Below are positions 49,151 through 62,749 of a DNA stretch of 64,000 nucleotides, piece after piece. A program made the position numbers and the translations under genes. The notes beneath the pieces were generated by a model. That model saw only the letters and a program-made list of their open reading frames with translations. It did no database searches and had not been told where the DNA came from. How positions within the stretch are numbered: the stretch's first letter is position 1; every line of letters begins with the position of its first letter. The DNA lies in the NCBI GenBank assembly GCA_013399115.1, contig VXAA01001965.1:497753-561752 (forward strand). The letters run 5' to 3'. This DNA comes from Anseranas semipalmata (Eukaryota; Chordata; Aves; Anseriformes; Anseranatidae).

Positions 49151-50410
49151 TTGTTGTGTTCCTCCAGTTGCATAACTAACACTTTTTCTACTTTTCTTTG
49201 CAAGCTGTGATAGACATGAGTCAGATCACATCTGTGCATAATTTCTCCACCTTACAAATACACTTTTGGGGAGAATTCCAGTGTCTTGTGTTACAGCGGC
49301 TAAGGATCTTTTCGAAATGCACATTGATGGGACCGATAAAAAAATGATTGTCATAAGCTGTCAGCTGGGGACTCCTCCGTAATCAAGTCCTTAACTCGCC
49401 ATCATTTAAGTCCTTAAGTCAGCTACTGCACCAGCCAAATGAAGTAATATTGTTTAGTTTAACTCGTTTAGAAGCCTTGACTGCTTAAAAAAACCAACAA
49501 ACCTCTTACGCCAGTACTGACGATAGGAAGGCACAAGGTTTTGTGGTGGGCTGGGGTTATCTATTTGCCTAAAACTAAAACATAGTTTCCTGATTGCACT
49601 CGATCCCTGCGCAGAACTAGGAGACACACTAGAGAATCACAGGAAGGACCAATCCGTGGGCAGTAGTGTTTAAAAACTGCGGCAGAACTGATAGTAACAG
49701 AGCCAGTTCGTTCTTAAAATCAAAGAGAGATTACTGTGTGGCTAGTATATGTGTTGTTTTGCATGTTGCGCCATTTTAAATAAGTCCAAATGCTACCTGG
49801 AATGTGATACATCGGGTTTAAAAACCTCTCCCTTTTGCCAAACGTCATGAATATCATTTTTCATCTCCAAACACACTAAAGTCTACAGGAGTCTTTCTTA
49901 CGGTGAATGGCTTTAGATCAGACTCTTAAAGTGTCTTGACAGTAGAGTGATGAAAGGCTCCATTTAAATGGATAACCTAAAAATGGATTGAGTGAATATA
50001 TCTAGGATAAACTCAGAAGCACAGGTAAGTTTTAGGGTAAGTTTGAAAGTGAAAATAACCATTTCATAACAGGATAAGAAACAGTGTCAAGTTTAACTCA
50101 ATTTCTGTTTCCAAAATGGTAAACTGAATCCTGTGGCAGGCTTTGATCTGGGCTCTTCAAATACCAGATATCACAGGGGCCTGCCCTGCTCAGTCTTCCT
50201 CTATTAAAAAATATTTTATATTGTTTGGACTGGAGTGACATAATATATTAAAAACATAATGTGGAGCTAATGAATTAAACAAATACAGTATGATAATTTC
50301 ATTGGACTCTACTAAAGTGACTGACTGATATACTCCTTGGTCTTAATTTGGTCCAGGGTTTTTTTTTTTTTATTTTGGATGAAGGAGCTACAGTAAGTGC
50401 TCACACTTTA

Positions 50411-50444
50411 AGATCATCTAGTAATTAAGATGATCTAGTAATCT
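50411..50444. repeat. inverted repeat overlapping a direct repeat
   Basis: AGATCATCT and AGATGATCT are exact reverse complements separated by AGTAATTA, and each copy is followed by AGTAAT. The site is therefore both a hairpin (9-base stem) and a 17-base imperfect tandem duplication. Confidence 0.7.
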
Positions 50445-51196
50445 GTCAGCTGTATTCACCAATTGTCTTTATTTGCTCTCACCTTGCACTAAAAGGACGC
50501 ACAGTAATGAAACCTTTCTCAAAACAGTAACTGTACAAAATTTCTACTACTCTATTACATTTCACTTTGCATAACTGTTTGGATGTGTACTATATCCCAA
50601 TACATTTATTAACATTTATTTTGCAAGATCCCTGGCTACATCCATGCTGGTAAATAGAACAGATCGCTGGTCCTGAGGGCGAGAGACACAGCACGTCTCA
50701 CTTGCACGTGGCTAAACACTTTCCTTTGGAAAGAGCAGGGCCGTGTCCATGCTGCTGTTGGGAACGACACCTGGTTCGAGCTGCCCCCAGACCCTGTCTG
50801 GACACTGATTTTGAGAGTGCTAGTTGTCAAAAGCCAAACTCTGCTGGGAACTAGCCCAAAAGCATGGACATCCATGGGTCAGAGCTCAGGTCCACAGCTT
50901 GACCCTGCTTGTTAGCGAGGTGGCTGTGGTTGCATTGGCATCCAGCATTGACTCCTGCCCACCCAAAGCAGTGTGAGCTACATCAACACCTGACAGCCTG
51001 CACCACAACTGCTCTTGCAGCTTAGACCAAACGCAGAGGCCTTTTAGGAGTCAGCCTTCCCTTTCCTGGCCTTCCTGGTTCGCCAGCAATAGCCTCTATG
51101 TCTAAATTGCAAGGCCCCACTACCTCCTGCTCTCTCCTGGGGTAAGGCCAACACCCAACCATTCTTCCTATCTTCCATTTCTCCAGGAAGAAAACC

Positions 51197-51215
51197 CTAC
51201 CAGAGGGCGGCAGTG
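51197..51215 (+). promoter_or_regulatory. CTCF-like binding site
   Basis: CTACCAGAGGGCGGCAGTG fits the CTCF motif (CCACCAGRGGGCRGC) with one core mismatch, in the forward orientation, the same as the site at 15065. The two sites bracket UPK3A. Motif evidence only. Confidence 0.45.
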
Positions 51216-54200
51216 TGCCTTGCCACTTCTCCAGCCTGTGGTTCAACACTTTGTTGATACAAGTTTTCCCCAGAAATCTAAAAGCTTACCTGAAGGCAAT
51301 ATACGACATTGGCTTAATTGTGGAGACTTTAAAACTGACTTAGTCAATCCATGGCAATATCTTAATGAAAGTACTCTTAGATCAATTTACATCCAATTTT
51401 ACTAAAATAACTCTGACTCCCTGTTGTGTTGATAGAAGCCATTTCAAATAGTGTGAAAGAGTTTTCCACTGATCTTTGTGCTAAGTTAATCAAACGGAAC
51501 TGTATGCACATGGAAGCAAACTTTCTCCAGAGCCTAATCTTACTAAACTTAATTTGTGTAGCTCAAGTAGTTCATCTGAAGACGTACCTTTAGCTAAACT
51601 GATATGAGTCTGAATGCATGGGTATTTAAATGCATATAAAATCTTACTTTTAGCTTTTAAAATCCTGTCTATGTTCTTGCAGTGAGATACAAACATGAAA
51701 AAGGGCAGATTTAAAAATGTGCTGCACCTTCTTTAACGTCTTGTAGTTTTTTGTTGTTGCTTTTTGCTTTTTAGTGGTAAGTTTCACCCGTGGTGGGTCA
51801 CATGAATGGTAAGTGGCAAGAACATCAGTGAATGCTCTTTTGCTTTTTGTTGCTAGATGCTTGCTGTTTGGCTTAATTGTAGCAACAGCTCATGAAAGTG
51901 AATAGCAAATAAAAAAAACAGAATCATAAAGCAGTCAAATTATCATTTCCTTCCAGATAGTAGAACTGCAAATAGAAAGGAACTGGCTTTGAAAATAGTA
52001 TTATGTGAAGAGTAGTGTATTTCTGAGGTAGCAGGAAGAATTAGAAACAGTGCAAACTGGGTAGTGAAATGTGTAATTTATCAAGCGTGTGCAGTGACAG
52101 CGTTTACCCCGATTCATCGAAGAGATGAGCCAGATCAACTCTCCAGGCCTAAGATGAACAGTGATTACTCTGAACCTTTAATTAATGTCCTCTGGAGCAT
52201 AATATAAAATACATCACTGTTAATTGAGATATTAATATAGGAGAAGGCACGACTTCTGATTTCTTGAGAAGCAGTACTTTTGAGAGTGAGAGACTGGATT
52301 TGCTTCTCGTCATATATATGTATGATGTGTAATAGCTGACTATGGACATATGATCCTGGGGACATATGTATCCTTTGATATTCTGTTTATAGCCTTGAGT
52401 CAGAGATCATCATCTGCTGCCTCAGATTAAAGCCTGATATTTCACGTCAGTAGGATGATTTACAACATGGTGTAGTGGTCTCAGCTGTCTGATCTTCAGA
52501 GTAGCTGGACACATTATTCTGTTCACTCAGCTCTGCAGGCTCCTTACAAATATCTGGCAGCTGCAGGCTTAAAGCAGTGCCGTAGAAGACCTTACAAATT
52601 GCCTGCTTCATGTGCCAAATTACGGTATCATTCGATCTCCTAAATGGTCGGTGTCCATTACCACTCGAAATATTTTTGCTGAGGCTACTTAGACTTCTCA
52701 TGTAACTGCTTAGTTTTCACCTGGAATAGTTTTTACTGGTTGTAGATCTGATCTCAGTGACCAGAATTTATTTTGATCTTGTAACAGTCACACTTGCATC
52801 TAAAGAGCTGCTGCAGTGATCTCAAGGAGGAAAGATGCTAAGTAATTTTTGCAAAATAAAGTAATGTTGAAAAATGTTACTGTGATGCAAGAGTGAATAA
52901 AATAGCAATACTGCAAGACTGCAAAACGCTGTAGCAACTTTCATATAATGCACGGTCCGTAATTCAGTATAAAATTCAACTTCAATTGACCATTCTCAGT
53001 TTAATTCTATTCTCAATCCAACCCGTCAAAGGTCCATTGAATTCCATGGCAATTCACATGTTTAAGCACAAACTGAGTATTTCTTTGGACTTAATCCAAA
53101 GATGATTGAATACAGAAAACTTTCCATACGCATGCAATGGACTTCAAATGAACCTCTTTCTGTTTTTTTTTTCTTTCAGGAAATGAATATTTCTAATACC
53201 TAAGAATTAGCTAAAGGCAGTGACTGGTGATTACTTTCATAAAATGGCTATGGTATATCAAAGTGCATGGCATCCCACAGCAAGAAATAAAAAGGAACGA
53301 TAATAATGGAAACGTAGCTGCAGTATCAGATAACCCATGCTGGGGGAAATGATGCTTGTCCAGCCCGTGCTAGGGAAGAAAGCTCTGTGACACTCCATGG
53401 AATGTACTGACTGATATAAAAGCAATAACTATTATCCAAATTTACCTTACACTGTAGCTGAAATTAAAAACACACAAGCTATATATCTGAAATATGATAT
53501 TAACAAGGATCTATTCACAAAGTTGTCTTGTGTCTACTGTTACCATTAGATGTAATTTCACTACTCTTACATTCTGACTAGGCATTTACATTTTTAGCTG
53601 AAAAAATGCACAGTGGTCTATGTTTTATGGTCTTGATAAATTATGTTCGGACTTTCAAAAAACGTGAATTCTTTCCCTACCTCTCTGACTTAAATTTTCA
53701 TTTTCACCCCCCTATTCTGGCCATTACTTTTGGCGTTAAATAAAAATGAGTGATGTTCATAAGCTAAAGATAACCACAAATATGTCCTGATTCAAACTGC
53801 AATACCACTGAATCTTGGTTGAAAGGAAAGTTATTCTTTAATTTAAAAGAGAGAGAGAGATTCAAATAATTTCCTTGTAAAGGTGAATTATTAAAGAAAC
53901 CAAAACCACATCATAAAATATTTAATAAGATTTTTTAGTACTTTCTGTGTGTTTTCCAAATTCAACTAAACCTGCTCAATACTTGAGAATTACACCTGTC
54001 CATCTACATTAAATTGGGCTGTGAATTTTTAAAATCCTATGAACGTATACTTAAAAGCAAAAGCCCTTGTGTGGGCATAACTGCATATTCACACTGTGGG
54101 TGACTCCGGTCACCTGCGAAGCATACTTGTTACGTGTAAGACAGTCTGAGAGTATTTAGTAAAGCAGCAATTTAAAAGAAACTTTGACAAGCCCTGTATC

Positions 54201-55509
54201 CTGGCTGGTAGCATCTGCCACAGCATAACGCCCGTCAAAAGCGCGGGTGAAGCAGAAGTTGGCTGTCGTTACAAGTCTTAGAGAGAGATACATTCTCAAA
54301 ACATAGCATGCCCACCTTGCATCCAGCTGTGGGAGACCCCAGCGCAACGATTTGGACAGCGGACACAGGTAGGATGGAGCCAGCATCTTGCCGGCTGGGG
54401 CCACGCTTTGTGTGGGAGCCTGGGTACCTGCTCTGGGTGCTGCCACAAAGCAGAGATTTTACTGTCTGGGTGTGGAAAATAGCAGGGTAGGAGCCATCTC
54501 GGTGGTTCTCACCCTCCTTAAAACCTAGACCCAAGCTCCGCTGTCTGACAGCAAAGGCAAAGGCTGCTGTTAGTCCCTTAAACTGTAAATTAGGCTATGT
54601 GACTTAGCTGAGAAAAGTGTAAATGTGACGAAAAGATGGGCTTTCTCCCTCAGAAAGCAAATAGAAATAAGGCATAGAGAAAGAAAAACAACCAACAAGA
54701 TTATTATAGATAAGGACTGTATATGCAGTAACATCACTGAGACCAAGATGAAAGCTCGCATCAGGCCAAGGATAAGAGTGACTGAACTGGTGCAGGTGTT
54801 TTTGGTATCGAGGGGACAAGGGGTGCTCAAGCCCCTTCTCTGAGTATGGAGGTGCCATTGCAGTTCCAGAGAACTGAGACTTCTTGAGCAGTAAAGAGAC
54901 CTGGTGTGACTCTGTGAAAAGGCTAATCGCCAGAAGGAAAAAAACTTGTTAGCTTGCTCCTTTAGCACTTGTAGATGCTAATGACTTACTCAGAACATTT
55001 TAAGATAAATCATACACAGAGTCCACCTGTGTACCACTACTTAGTACCTTATCCTGGATAGCAAAGAATTTCTCTGGAGAAGTGTAAAAGGCTCTCAGTT
55101 AACACGGAAATCTGCAGATAGGTGTGTGTATCTGCTCAAGGTTAAGTTAAACAGGACCAAACCGTGTAGGAGAATCTGTGCAGTGCACAAAACAAACAAA
55201 CAAAAAAACAGTAGAAGACAGGTAATTATTACATAATAGTTACATATATGTGTTTTAATAAGAACTACCTAAAGTTATAAAATATGATGTCTCTAATTAG
55301 TGTTAAAATGTCCATTAACTTCCATGCATTAAAGTTTTCGCTCTTTTTTACCTCCAGATTTTCTTTCCCGTTTGTGAAAAGTCATGGGAAAATTTGCTTT
55401 ATTAATGCTTGGAAAGTTTGTCTACTCTGCAAGGTGAGAGAAGAGCACCAGTCCTTTTTATCACTGAGCTATCTCAATCCAGGGCTTATTTCAATAGCTT
55501 TAGTAGAGT

Positions 55510-56385
55510 AAGCTGCAAATGAATTCAGCAAATTTGTGGAGCACACCAAACTGGGGTAAGCAATCGATATACTGAGGTGCAGGACTACTATTCAGCAGGA
55601 CCTCAACAGGCTGCAAAGAGTGGCTGGCACGGACCTCATGAAGTTCAGCAAAGACGAACGCCAGTCTTGAGCCTGAGATGGAATAACCCAATGCAACAGT
55701 CCAGCCTGACATGAACTAACCAGAAAGCAGCTTTTCAATAATAATAATAAAACAAAAACAAAAACAAAAATAAAAATACCGCCAATGGACAAGTTGAGCA
55801 TGAGCCAGCATTGTGCCAACCACATCCCGGGCTGTGTTAGTAGGATGCAGCCAGCTGGTCGAGAGAAACGATTCTTCCCCTACATTTGGCACCTGTGAGA
55901 CCACATCTGGAGCTCTGCATCCAGTTCTGGATTCCCCACTGTGAGAAGGAACAGCAAGTCCAGCATGGCCGGGGGGCTGCAGCACATCACGTACAAAGAG
56001 AGGTTGAGAGAATTGGTTTTTTTCACCCTCAAGGCAAATAGGCTGAGGGGAAGATCCTACTACTGTCTTCAGTCTCCTAATGGGAGAGTATAGCAAAGAT
56101 AGTCAGATTTTTATTGTAGGTCCACAGTGTTAGGAGAAGAAATGGAGAAAAGCTGAAACACAGGAAATTCTGGTTCAATGTAAAGAAAAACTTCCTCTCC
56201 ATGAGGTCAAATTGTGGGGCAGGTGCCTAGAGAATGTGTGGATTCTCCATCCTTGGAGATATTCAAAACTTGACTGGACAAGACCATGAGCAACCGGACA
56301 TAGTTGGTTCTGCTTTAAAAGGTGAACTATATGATCTCCAGAGGTCCCTTCCAACCTAAATTATTGTATAATTTTATGATATTAC
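55510..56385 (+). mobile_element. CR1 LINE, 5'-truncated, with 3' end
   Basis: Plus-strand CR1 covering the last part of ORF2 and the 3' UTR. The start reads NEFSKFVEHTKLG and QQDLNRLQRV, then 'ctcatgaagttcagcaaaga', 'gttgagcatgagccagcatt' and 'gtgagaccacatctggagct', and the end is 'gaggtcccttccaacctaaa' followed by degenerate octamers near 56360-56383. Frames are broken by many stops. A homopolymer-rich A/T stretch at about 55736-55780 (AAT and CAAAAA units) replaces normal CR1 text, so the copy was altered after or during insertion. Confidence 0.92.
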
Positions 56386-58189
56386 ACTGTTTACGAACTC
56401 ATTTCCTACACATCAGGAACCAAGTGTGTATATGTTTTGTAACACAGAAATAAACTATCCACAAATGCACAATTATACAGTTAAAAATAAATATGGTATG
56501 AATAGAGTACATAAACTATACAATAGAGTAGCCACACATATAAATTGTAATACAGGGGTTATCCTCCAAACAATTATTATCATAACACATGACCGGTTAC
56601 TCTTCTCTAAATACCATCAGGTGCCTCAGCTGGAGGGCATTATGCCAAGCAATGCTTAAAATGTCCTAGAAGTCATAAAGCACTTTGCACAGAGTTCACC
56701 TCTAGAGAGAGTTATTTCTGCCTGAGTGTGCAGTTATGGTTCCTAGGAACCATTAAGATACACGGGGCACTGAGAGTTGAACTACTTGTGTAAATACTTT
56801 TGCCCTCATTTGCATTGTGCAACATTTAAGAGCTCCTCTCTTGTGAAAACAAGACCTCACTGTGCTATCTGTTCTAGAAAGAGAGAGCAAACCTGGCCCA
56901 GAGTGTAGCTGGGTGAAGCAGCCCGACATTGCTTCATTTGGTACCAGAGAAACTTTTCCACACAACTGAGGAAAGCTCCAGATCCCATACCTGGAAAAGA
57001 CTAATTTTTACAAACAGCTGTACTTGTATAACCAGGTTATTAGTACGGAACGAGTGCATCAGAAAAAAAAATCATAAATGGAATGCAGGATTCCCCTTAT
57101 ATTATTCAAGATATTTGCCACGAGGATGAAAAATATATTTGCTTGAAGGTAAACATTTGTATCATACATTCTGTTACTTCAAGCCCGTATATCCTTTTTT
57201 TTTATTCATCCACTGCATTTGAAACCTGGAGCAGTACATACACCTGGCATGTTCCCAATATTATGCACCATTTTCTAAGAAATTGAATATTCACGTCATT
57301 ACTTCCAAAGCCTTATCTACACTCAGAATTGAATCATCTGTAGCTGAACCAGTGTATATTGTTTCAGTTACAATGCACCCTGGGCACTCATCCCACAAGT
57401 CCTGGATTCGCGCCCAGAAGCAGTGGGTTCTGGGAGAACTTTAAAACCACTTTTGAACTGTTGGATGACAGACAACTAAATAAAGTTTTTAAATACATTT
57501 AGCTAAGAAGATAAAACTCCAGGAAACATTTAAATTTCTTTACTGGCAATGTACTAGCTTGATTTGGTAAGTTATATCAAGCACCAGCTTCATGCATTAC
57601 TTGTACCGAGCTTGCTCATGTACACCAGAAGCCCATGCATTTTCAGTACATACTGCATATTATCTATAAATTATTAACGACCATCTGAAAACAGGCATCA
57701 GGTAAAATATTTCATTGTTTCTCTCTGGCAGAAGTTTCTTCACAAATAGTCTGGAATTTCTATCATGTCTGTACTCTGTGGGCTATCTTTTTATAATAGT
57801 ACTGATAGTGAAGTTTTCCCATCACTTTCCATTAAAGGACCTAGTCTTTAGCTATTTTACAATCTTCCCAACATCTAACCAATCTGTCTGACACTTTGCA
57901 AGAGGCGAAAAATACTCCAGAAAATGGTCTGAAATGGTTCAGCACCTTCTAAGAGCAAGGCTAAGGAAAATCCTGTGGTTTGTTCCTGTTGAATAGCAGA
58001 GAGAGAGAGAAAAAGAGAAAGACAGAGAGTGCCTGTAGCACTCCAGTGTCTTCTGGCAGGATCGTGAAGTTTCATGAGTGAGAATAGGAGGAGAACAGAC
58101 ATAGCATGCGTGCAGAGGAGAAATTGCTTCACCTTCTTCTCCTCATAAAAGCCAACCATAACAAGCTAAAGCATATTTAATATATATTC
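56386..58189. other. gene-free DNA
   Basis: No gene or classifiable repeat recognised. A GAGA-rich run near 57998-58030 is simple sequence. Confidence 0.5.
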
Positions 58190-59160
58190 CTATGTGGGGA
58201 AGGCTAAGCAAGCCACCGGTGAGCCCTGGCAATCTCCCCTCCCACCTTCTGACCTTGCTCTCACCTCTCAAGTGCCCCCTCTCCAAAACCGGGAAAGATG
58301 TGCCAGCTGGGGACACCCCTGCAGGTGGCAGGGGTAGTATGGCTGTCACCCATAGTGCTAGGCCCAACAGATTGGCCACGCAGAAGGCCAAGGGGAGGAT
58401 GCCTGGCCCTGCCCTCCTCTATGGGCCCTGTGGGGAGGTGGCCTGGCTGCCACACAACCAGCTTTCACTTGACAATATGGGATCGGGGGTGGGGAGGGGT
58501 GGGGAGAGGGTGTTTTCTGGTGTTTGGGATAAAATAGGACTGAACCTACAGATATTTCTTGGAGAACTGGGGGTGAAGTAGTGCCTGGGGGCCGCAGGGG
58601 AGACAGGTGAGCGGCAGGACCCCTGCCTCCCAGGGAGGAAGGGGTGGCAGAGCCATGATGGTGCAGGGGGATAGGTGGCTCCTGGGACTGTGGCCGCCCG
58701 GGCACTCGGCCGGGGTGAGGGTGCTGGTTCTCAGGCAGACCGATACAGAAACGGAGAGAGGATTAATCTCCTAAAATATCTCCACCGAGAAAAAACACTC
58801 CCAGCTACTCACCGATCTCTGGCTTGCTGAGGCAGCTGAACCCCCTCCCCTCCTCCTCCTCTTGGGCATGCTGACTGAAGGGCTGAGTTTCCCTCTGCGA
58901 GGACAGGAGAGCTGTGAGGGGACAAGCAGCCCCAAGGGCCTGCATGGGCAAGCCCTCACAGGTCCAGGCTCCACAGCCAGGCCCTGGCGGCACCAAGATA
59001 GCTATGTTTCCCTTAATTAGCAGCAATGCCAGCAGCTGGGCAGAGGAGGTAGGTGTCCCGCTCCAGGGAAGGCAGGCAGAACTGTCCCTGGGACAGCACA
59101 AACAGGGACTCTGTGACTGTGAGGGAAATGGGTGCCCACGGTGGGCAGCGCGCCTGGTTT
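58190..59160. other. GC-rich block with G-quadruplex motif
   Basis: About 1 kb that is much richer in GC than its surroundings, with some CpG (notably GGCCGCCCGGGCACTCGGCC at about 58691). It includes the six-run G tract at 58479-58510. Open frames on both strands reach 129 codons, as composition predicts. It could be an unannotated promoter/first exon of a neighbouring gene or a GC-rich repeat. No coding exon was confirmed. Confidence 0.3.
58479..58510 (+). promoter_or_regulatory. predicted G-quadruplex tract
   Basis: Six guanine runs of 3, 5, 4, 4, 4 and 3 with loops of 1 to 3 bases (GGGATC, GGGGGT, GGGGA, GGGGT, GGGGAGA, GGG). This satisfies the standard four-run G-quadruplex rule with spare runs. 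Confidence 0.7.
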
Positions 59161-61286
59161 AGCAATGACAAGTCTGACAGGGAGCCAAGATGCTCAAGGA
59201 AAAGGGGTTTGTAGGGCACAAGGAGCCAGAAAAGGGACAAAGTAGGATGGGACCTTATTGTGCAAGGGTGGGAAAAGAGCAGGTTAAGTGCTGAGGGATA
59301 AGGAAAGAGGAAACTAAACGTGACCTGGCAAAGAAACTATATTGAATGTACTAGCAATCAATGGCTCTCCCTCAAAATGAGAGTATGGCTGGCTGGGTAA
59401 AGAAAGTGAGACTGGAACAGGAAGAATGAGGAACATGGAAGGAACTAGGGACAAAGGATCAACGTGGCGTAGAAACAGGACTCCAACAGATGGGCAGGGA
59501 CAGAACAGAGGTGGTGTGGCGTGGGTGAAATTGGAAATACAGAATGTAAAACACTTCCCTGCAAACTTCAGCGAGAGCCCAGGGTTCCTGAATCTCACCA
59601 TTCCTCTGCCGTCCCCTGGTATCTGTGAAACCCACAGGGAAAGAGCTCCACCCGTCACAAGCGTCTGTGTATTTAGAGCATGTTAACTTTTCTACTATCA
59701 GTTGCTCTGTTCACTTAAGTGACAAAGGTCCCTGAATTGCTTCTAAAGTCTCCAGTCCTAAAATCACATAATGGAATTTTGTCTGTTTGTCTTTCACTAA
59801 ACTTATACACAAAGCAGTGTTAAAAGAATGCTAAGGCTGCAAAGTCAGGTTACTTAACAGAGTGAAAATCAGTATTATGGACATTTCTCCAATATTAATT
59901 TAGCCTCTTATTTATAGATGTTATGGCACCATCCTGACTTACACAATCACAGATTATTTCTTCCTCACATTCGCAGTTTCTGCAGATGAGTCAGGTCTGT
60001 ATGCCAGATAACACCACTGCTTTGCATCAAACAAGGAATGAAAAATGACGATATCAAAGTTGAGGCAGTCCACCCCTACTCAGGAGGTAGTTTTAGTCTC
60101 TTCAACTATCATAGAGTTCCTGTGCTAATCTCAACAAACCACTGCAAAAAAAATTTTGGTGTGATGAGTAGTATTTCGTTCTTCGTTATCAGAGTACAAA
60201 GTTTGGGGATCCAGATCTGATTTGGAGAAATACTAAATGTTCCCAGCTACCAGTGAAGTCAGTGGAAACTGTGCTTTGAATATTTAAGGCACCATAAAAT
60301 GCAAAGAAGTAGAAGAAAACAGATTCTAGTCACCTAAAACTAGGCACCAAAATTAATAAATACTATTTTATTTTCTACACGTGTCATNATAATATCTTCT
60401 CTTCAGCTCACAGGATGTTTAAAAATAAATTACGAGGCATTGTATAAAGAGAATATTTCATTGCAAAGAAATAAGTAGCCTCATCTTTGGCTACGGTTCA
60501 GAGAATGTGCAGTATATTAAGCACAAAGGCTGTACATTTGACAAAAAGAAAAATTTTTGAGGTAAGCACCATCCATCCTATGTGCTAAAAGACAGAGAGA
60601 TGGGATGGGGTAAAGAAGTGTGTACTCTTATAAGGAGCTGTAGGATTATCATCATAATGGAAATCCATGGTGAAACAAATCAGGGATGCACTGGCATTGT
60701 TTACTCTTATTTCCTGACTTTTCAGTGTTTGAGCTTGAAATTTACTGTAACGTTCTTTTAATACAGTTTTGCAAGGGAGTTATTTAAATTTGCTTGTATT
60801 ACCATATAAATCTTGGTTTCTCCAAATTACCCTGCAATTCTGTTCAGCCTGTAGTGAAATCATTTATTCTGTTCACTTTCATTTGCTTGAAATAAATTAC
60901 ACTGTTTATACTAATCATTAGTATATGTATATATTGCTTTCATTCCAAAGCTTTTAATTTAGATTGTGACTGCTTATCCCCACCAGTGCAACTCAGCTTC
61001 CTACTGTTTAATAATACAGCTAAAATATAGACCTGGACTCATAAACCCAAATAATCCTTTCTAAATCTACTCACTATGTCTCTGTATAGAATCATGGAAC
61101 AGTTTAAGCACATGGACAGGAGGTATCCAATTAAAACTGCTAAAGGAAGTTAAACAGAACTGAACTGTTCACACAGGAATTTGACTAAGTCACAAGCGTT
61201 AATGCTTACATTTCAGTTGAGTTTCTGTGTCATCAGAAGAATAGCACAGTTTTGTTGTTGTTGTTGCCTTCCTTGAATTTAAAATT

Positions 61287-61317
61287 ATTTTATTTTATTT
61301 TATTTTATTTTATTTTA
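61287..61317 (+). repeat. (ATTTT)6 microsatellite
   Basis: Six uninterrupted copies of ATTTT followed by AG. Simple tandem repeat. Confidence 0.95.
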
Positions 61318-62025
61318 GAACAGAACATTTTAGAATAAGAAAGATCTTACTGACCTACCTCTGGGCACCAAATTCTATGTATACTAACTGTTCTTTTGGA
61401 GTCCCTTGCCCAAATATTCTGTAGCTTGTGCAATGTAAAAGGAACACAACCCACAACAAGATGGCTGCAGACTGAATTTGATCTTTCTGGGATTGTTAAC
61501 ATCCTTGTATTACTACAACATATTCTGATGCCTTTCCAGGAAATAGTTCTTGGATGCCTGTCTTTAGAAATGCTTATTATAAATGTTAACCAAACAAATA
61601 TCTGTGGTATATATATACTTACGCTGTCTAGTCTAGTGATAGTGAAGATTTTCTTTTTTTTTTTCTACAGATCTTTTGTTGTAGAAAAATAATAATAATA
61701 AAAAAGGCTTCTTAATTTTCTGAGAAGTTAAAGAATTAAATACAAAAGGTAATGGCTTTTTGTAGTAAAACTCATGAAAAGCTTTAATCACAGTGCTGGT
61801 TCACTTCAAGACACCAAATCAAATCTTAACTCTTTAAGTAAAAGTAATAGAATGCTGTTGCACAGGACTTCTTCTTGCTCTGGCATCTCATGGCATGCAA
61901 TGCGAGTATTTGGTCTAGCTAGCAGGTGAGAAGATACGGATTGAAAATGAACAATGAGCCTGAACGAGATAGAAATCTTGGAAAATTCCAGTTACTCAAA
62001 CCTTTTAACTCTTATCTTTCCAGAA

Positions 62026-62045
62026 AAACAAACAAACAAACAAAA
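62026..62045 (+). repeat. (CAAA)n microsatellite
   Basis: Short run of AAACA/CAAA units after a TTCCAG. Simple repeat. Confidence 0.85.
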
Positions 62046-62699
62046 ACAGGAATAACACCTAGGTGAACCTACTTGGAGGTATCTGGACTGTCTCATAAGG
62101 AAGCTTTTCAACCTGGAACACATTGCACAGGTAAATTGGTTTTGATACTCTTTTATTATTTCTTTCTACTCCACTGCTAAGAGTCACTGTAAGGGATGTA
62201 GCAGGAGAAGGTAGCCACAAATTAGAAAGCTGGCTTTTCAAAAGCTAGCCACAAAGGTACTACCATTTGCTACAATCAAGACTGCATTAATAGAATAAAC
62301 CTAATTCTGATGTTATTGTTTCTTATTAAAAATGGGGAATTCTGGACATATCCATATTACAATATGACTCATTGGAGTTGATAACTTGCACAATAAATCT
62401 AGTAAAACTGTAGATTATGGAGCTTTTTATGCCTCATTGGAGGCTTGGAGACAGTTAGCAAAATAACAGACTGAAAATTTCTTACAGAAATCTCTTACTG
62501 TAGTAACTAAATTCAAGTAAAATTTTAAAACCCATAAGTAACCTAATAGCTTTTTTTTTTATTATTCTCTAGAAAGCAGGACCTTCATATTATATCTTTC
62601 CAAGCATTTATTGGTTACATAGTACTCTAATGGTTAAAGCTAAGGCCTGAATATGTTGCTGTGATAATCCTGCCTGAATGTCTTGTTTCTGTGTTACAG

Positions 62700-62749
62700 T
62701 ATCTATGCGTTGCTGCATGAAGCCCACCTTCTCAGATGAAAGAATGGAG
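62700..62749 (+). other. candidate cryptic exon
   Basis: A 50-base segment lies between TTTCTGTGTTACAG and GTAAGTG, both strong splice signals. One frame is open (RCCMKPTFSDERME). A second splice-flanked segment follows about 250 bases later, but the open frames of the two do not join, so a noncoding transcript is likelier than a protein, if it is real. Confidence 0.2.

Larger units (their letters stand above)
49151..55509. other. gene-free DNA
   Basis: No gene recognised over 6.3 kb. It contains a GC-richer patch at 50650-51250 ending at a CTCF-like site, a T-run near 50359-50370, an inverted/direct repeat at 50410-50445, a small GAGA run near 53848-53860, and a CAAA run near 55189-55208. 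Confidence 0.5.
59161..62699. other. gene-free DNA with one ambiguous base
   Basis: No gene recognised. Position 60388 is an N, a sequencing or assembly ambiguity. A TTTTA pentamer array is at 61287-61317 and a CAAA run at 62026-62045, both listed here or separately as simple repeats. Confidence 0.5.

Noticed and set aside
50765..50785. tRNA B-box-like 'ggttcgagctg'
   Set aside because: The B-box is incomplete, and no A-box or cloverleaf can be drawn around it.
60388..60388. Single N base
   Set aside because: An ambiguity in the sequence, not a biological feature.
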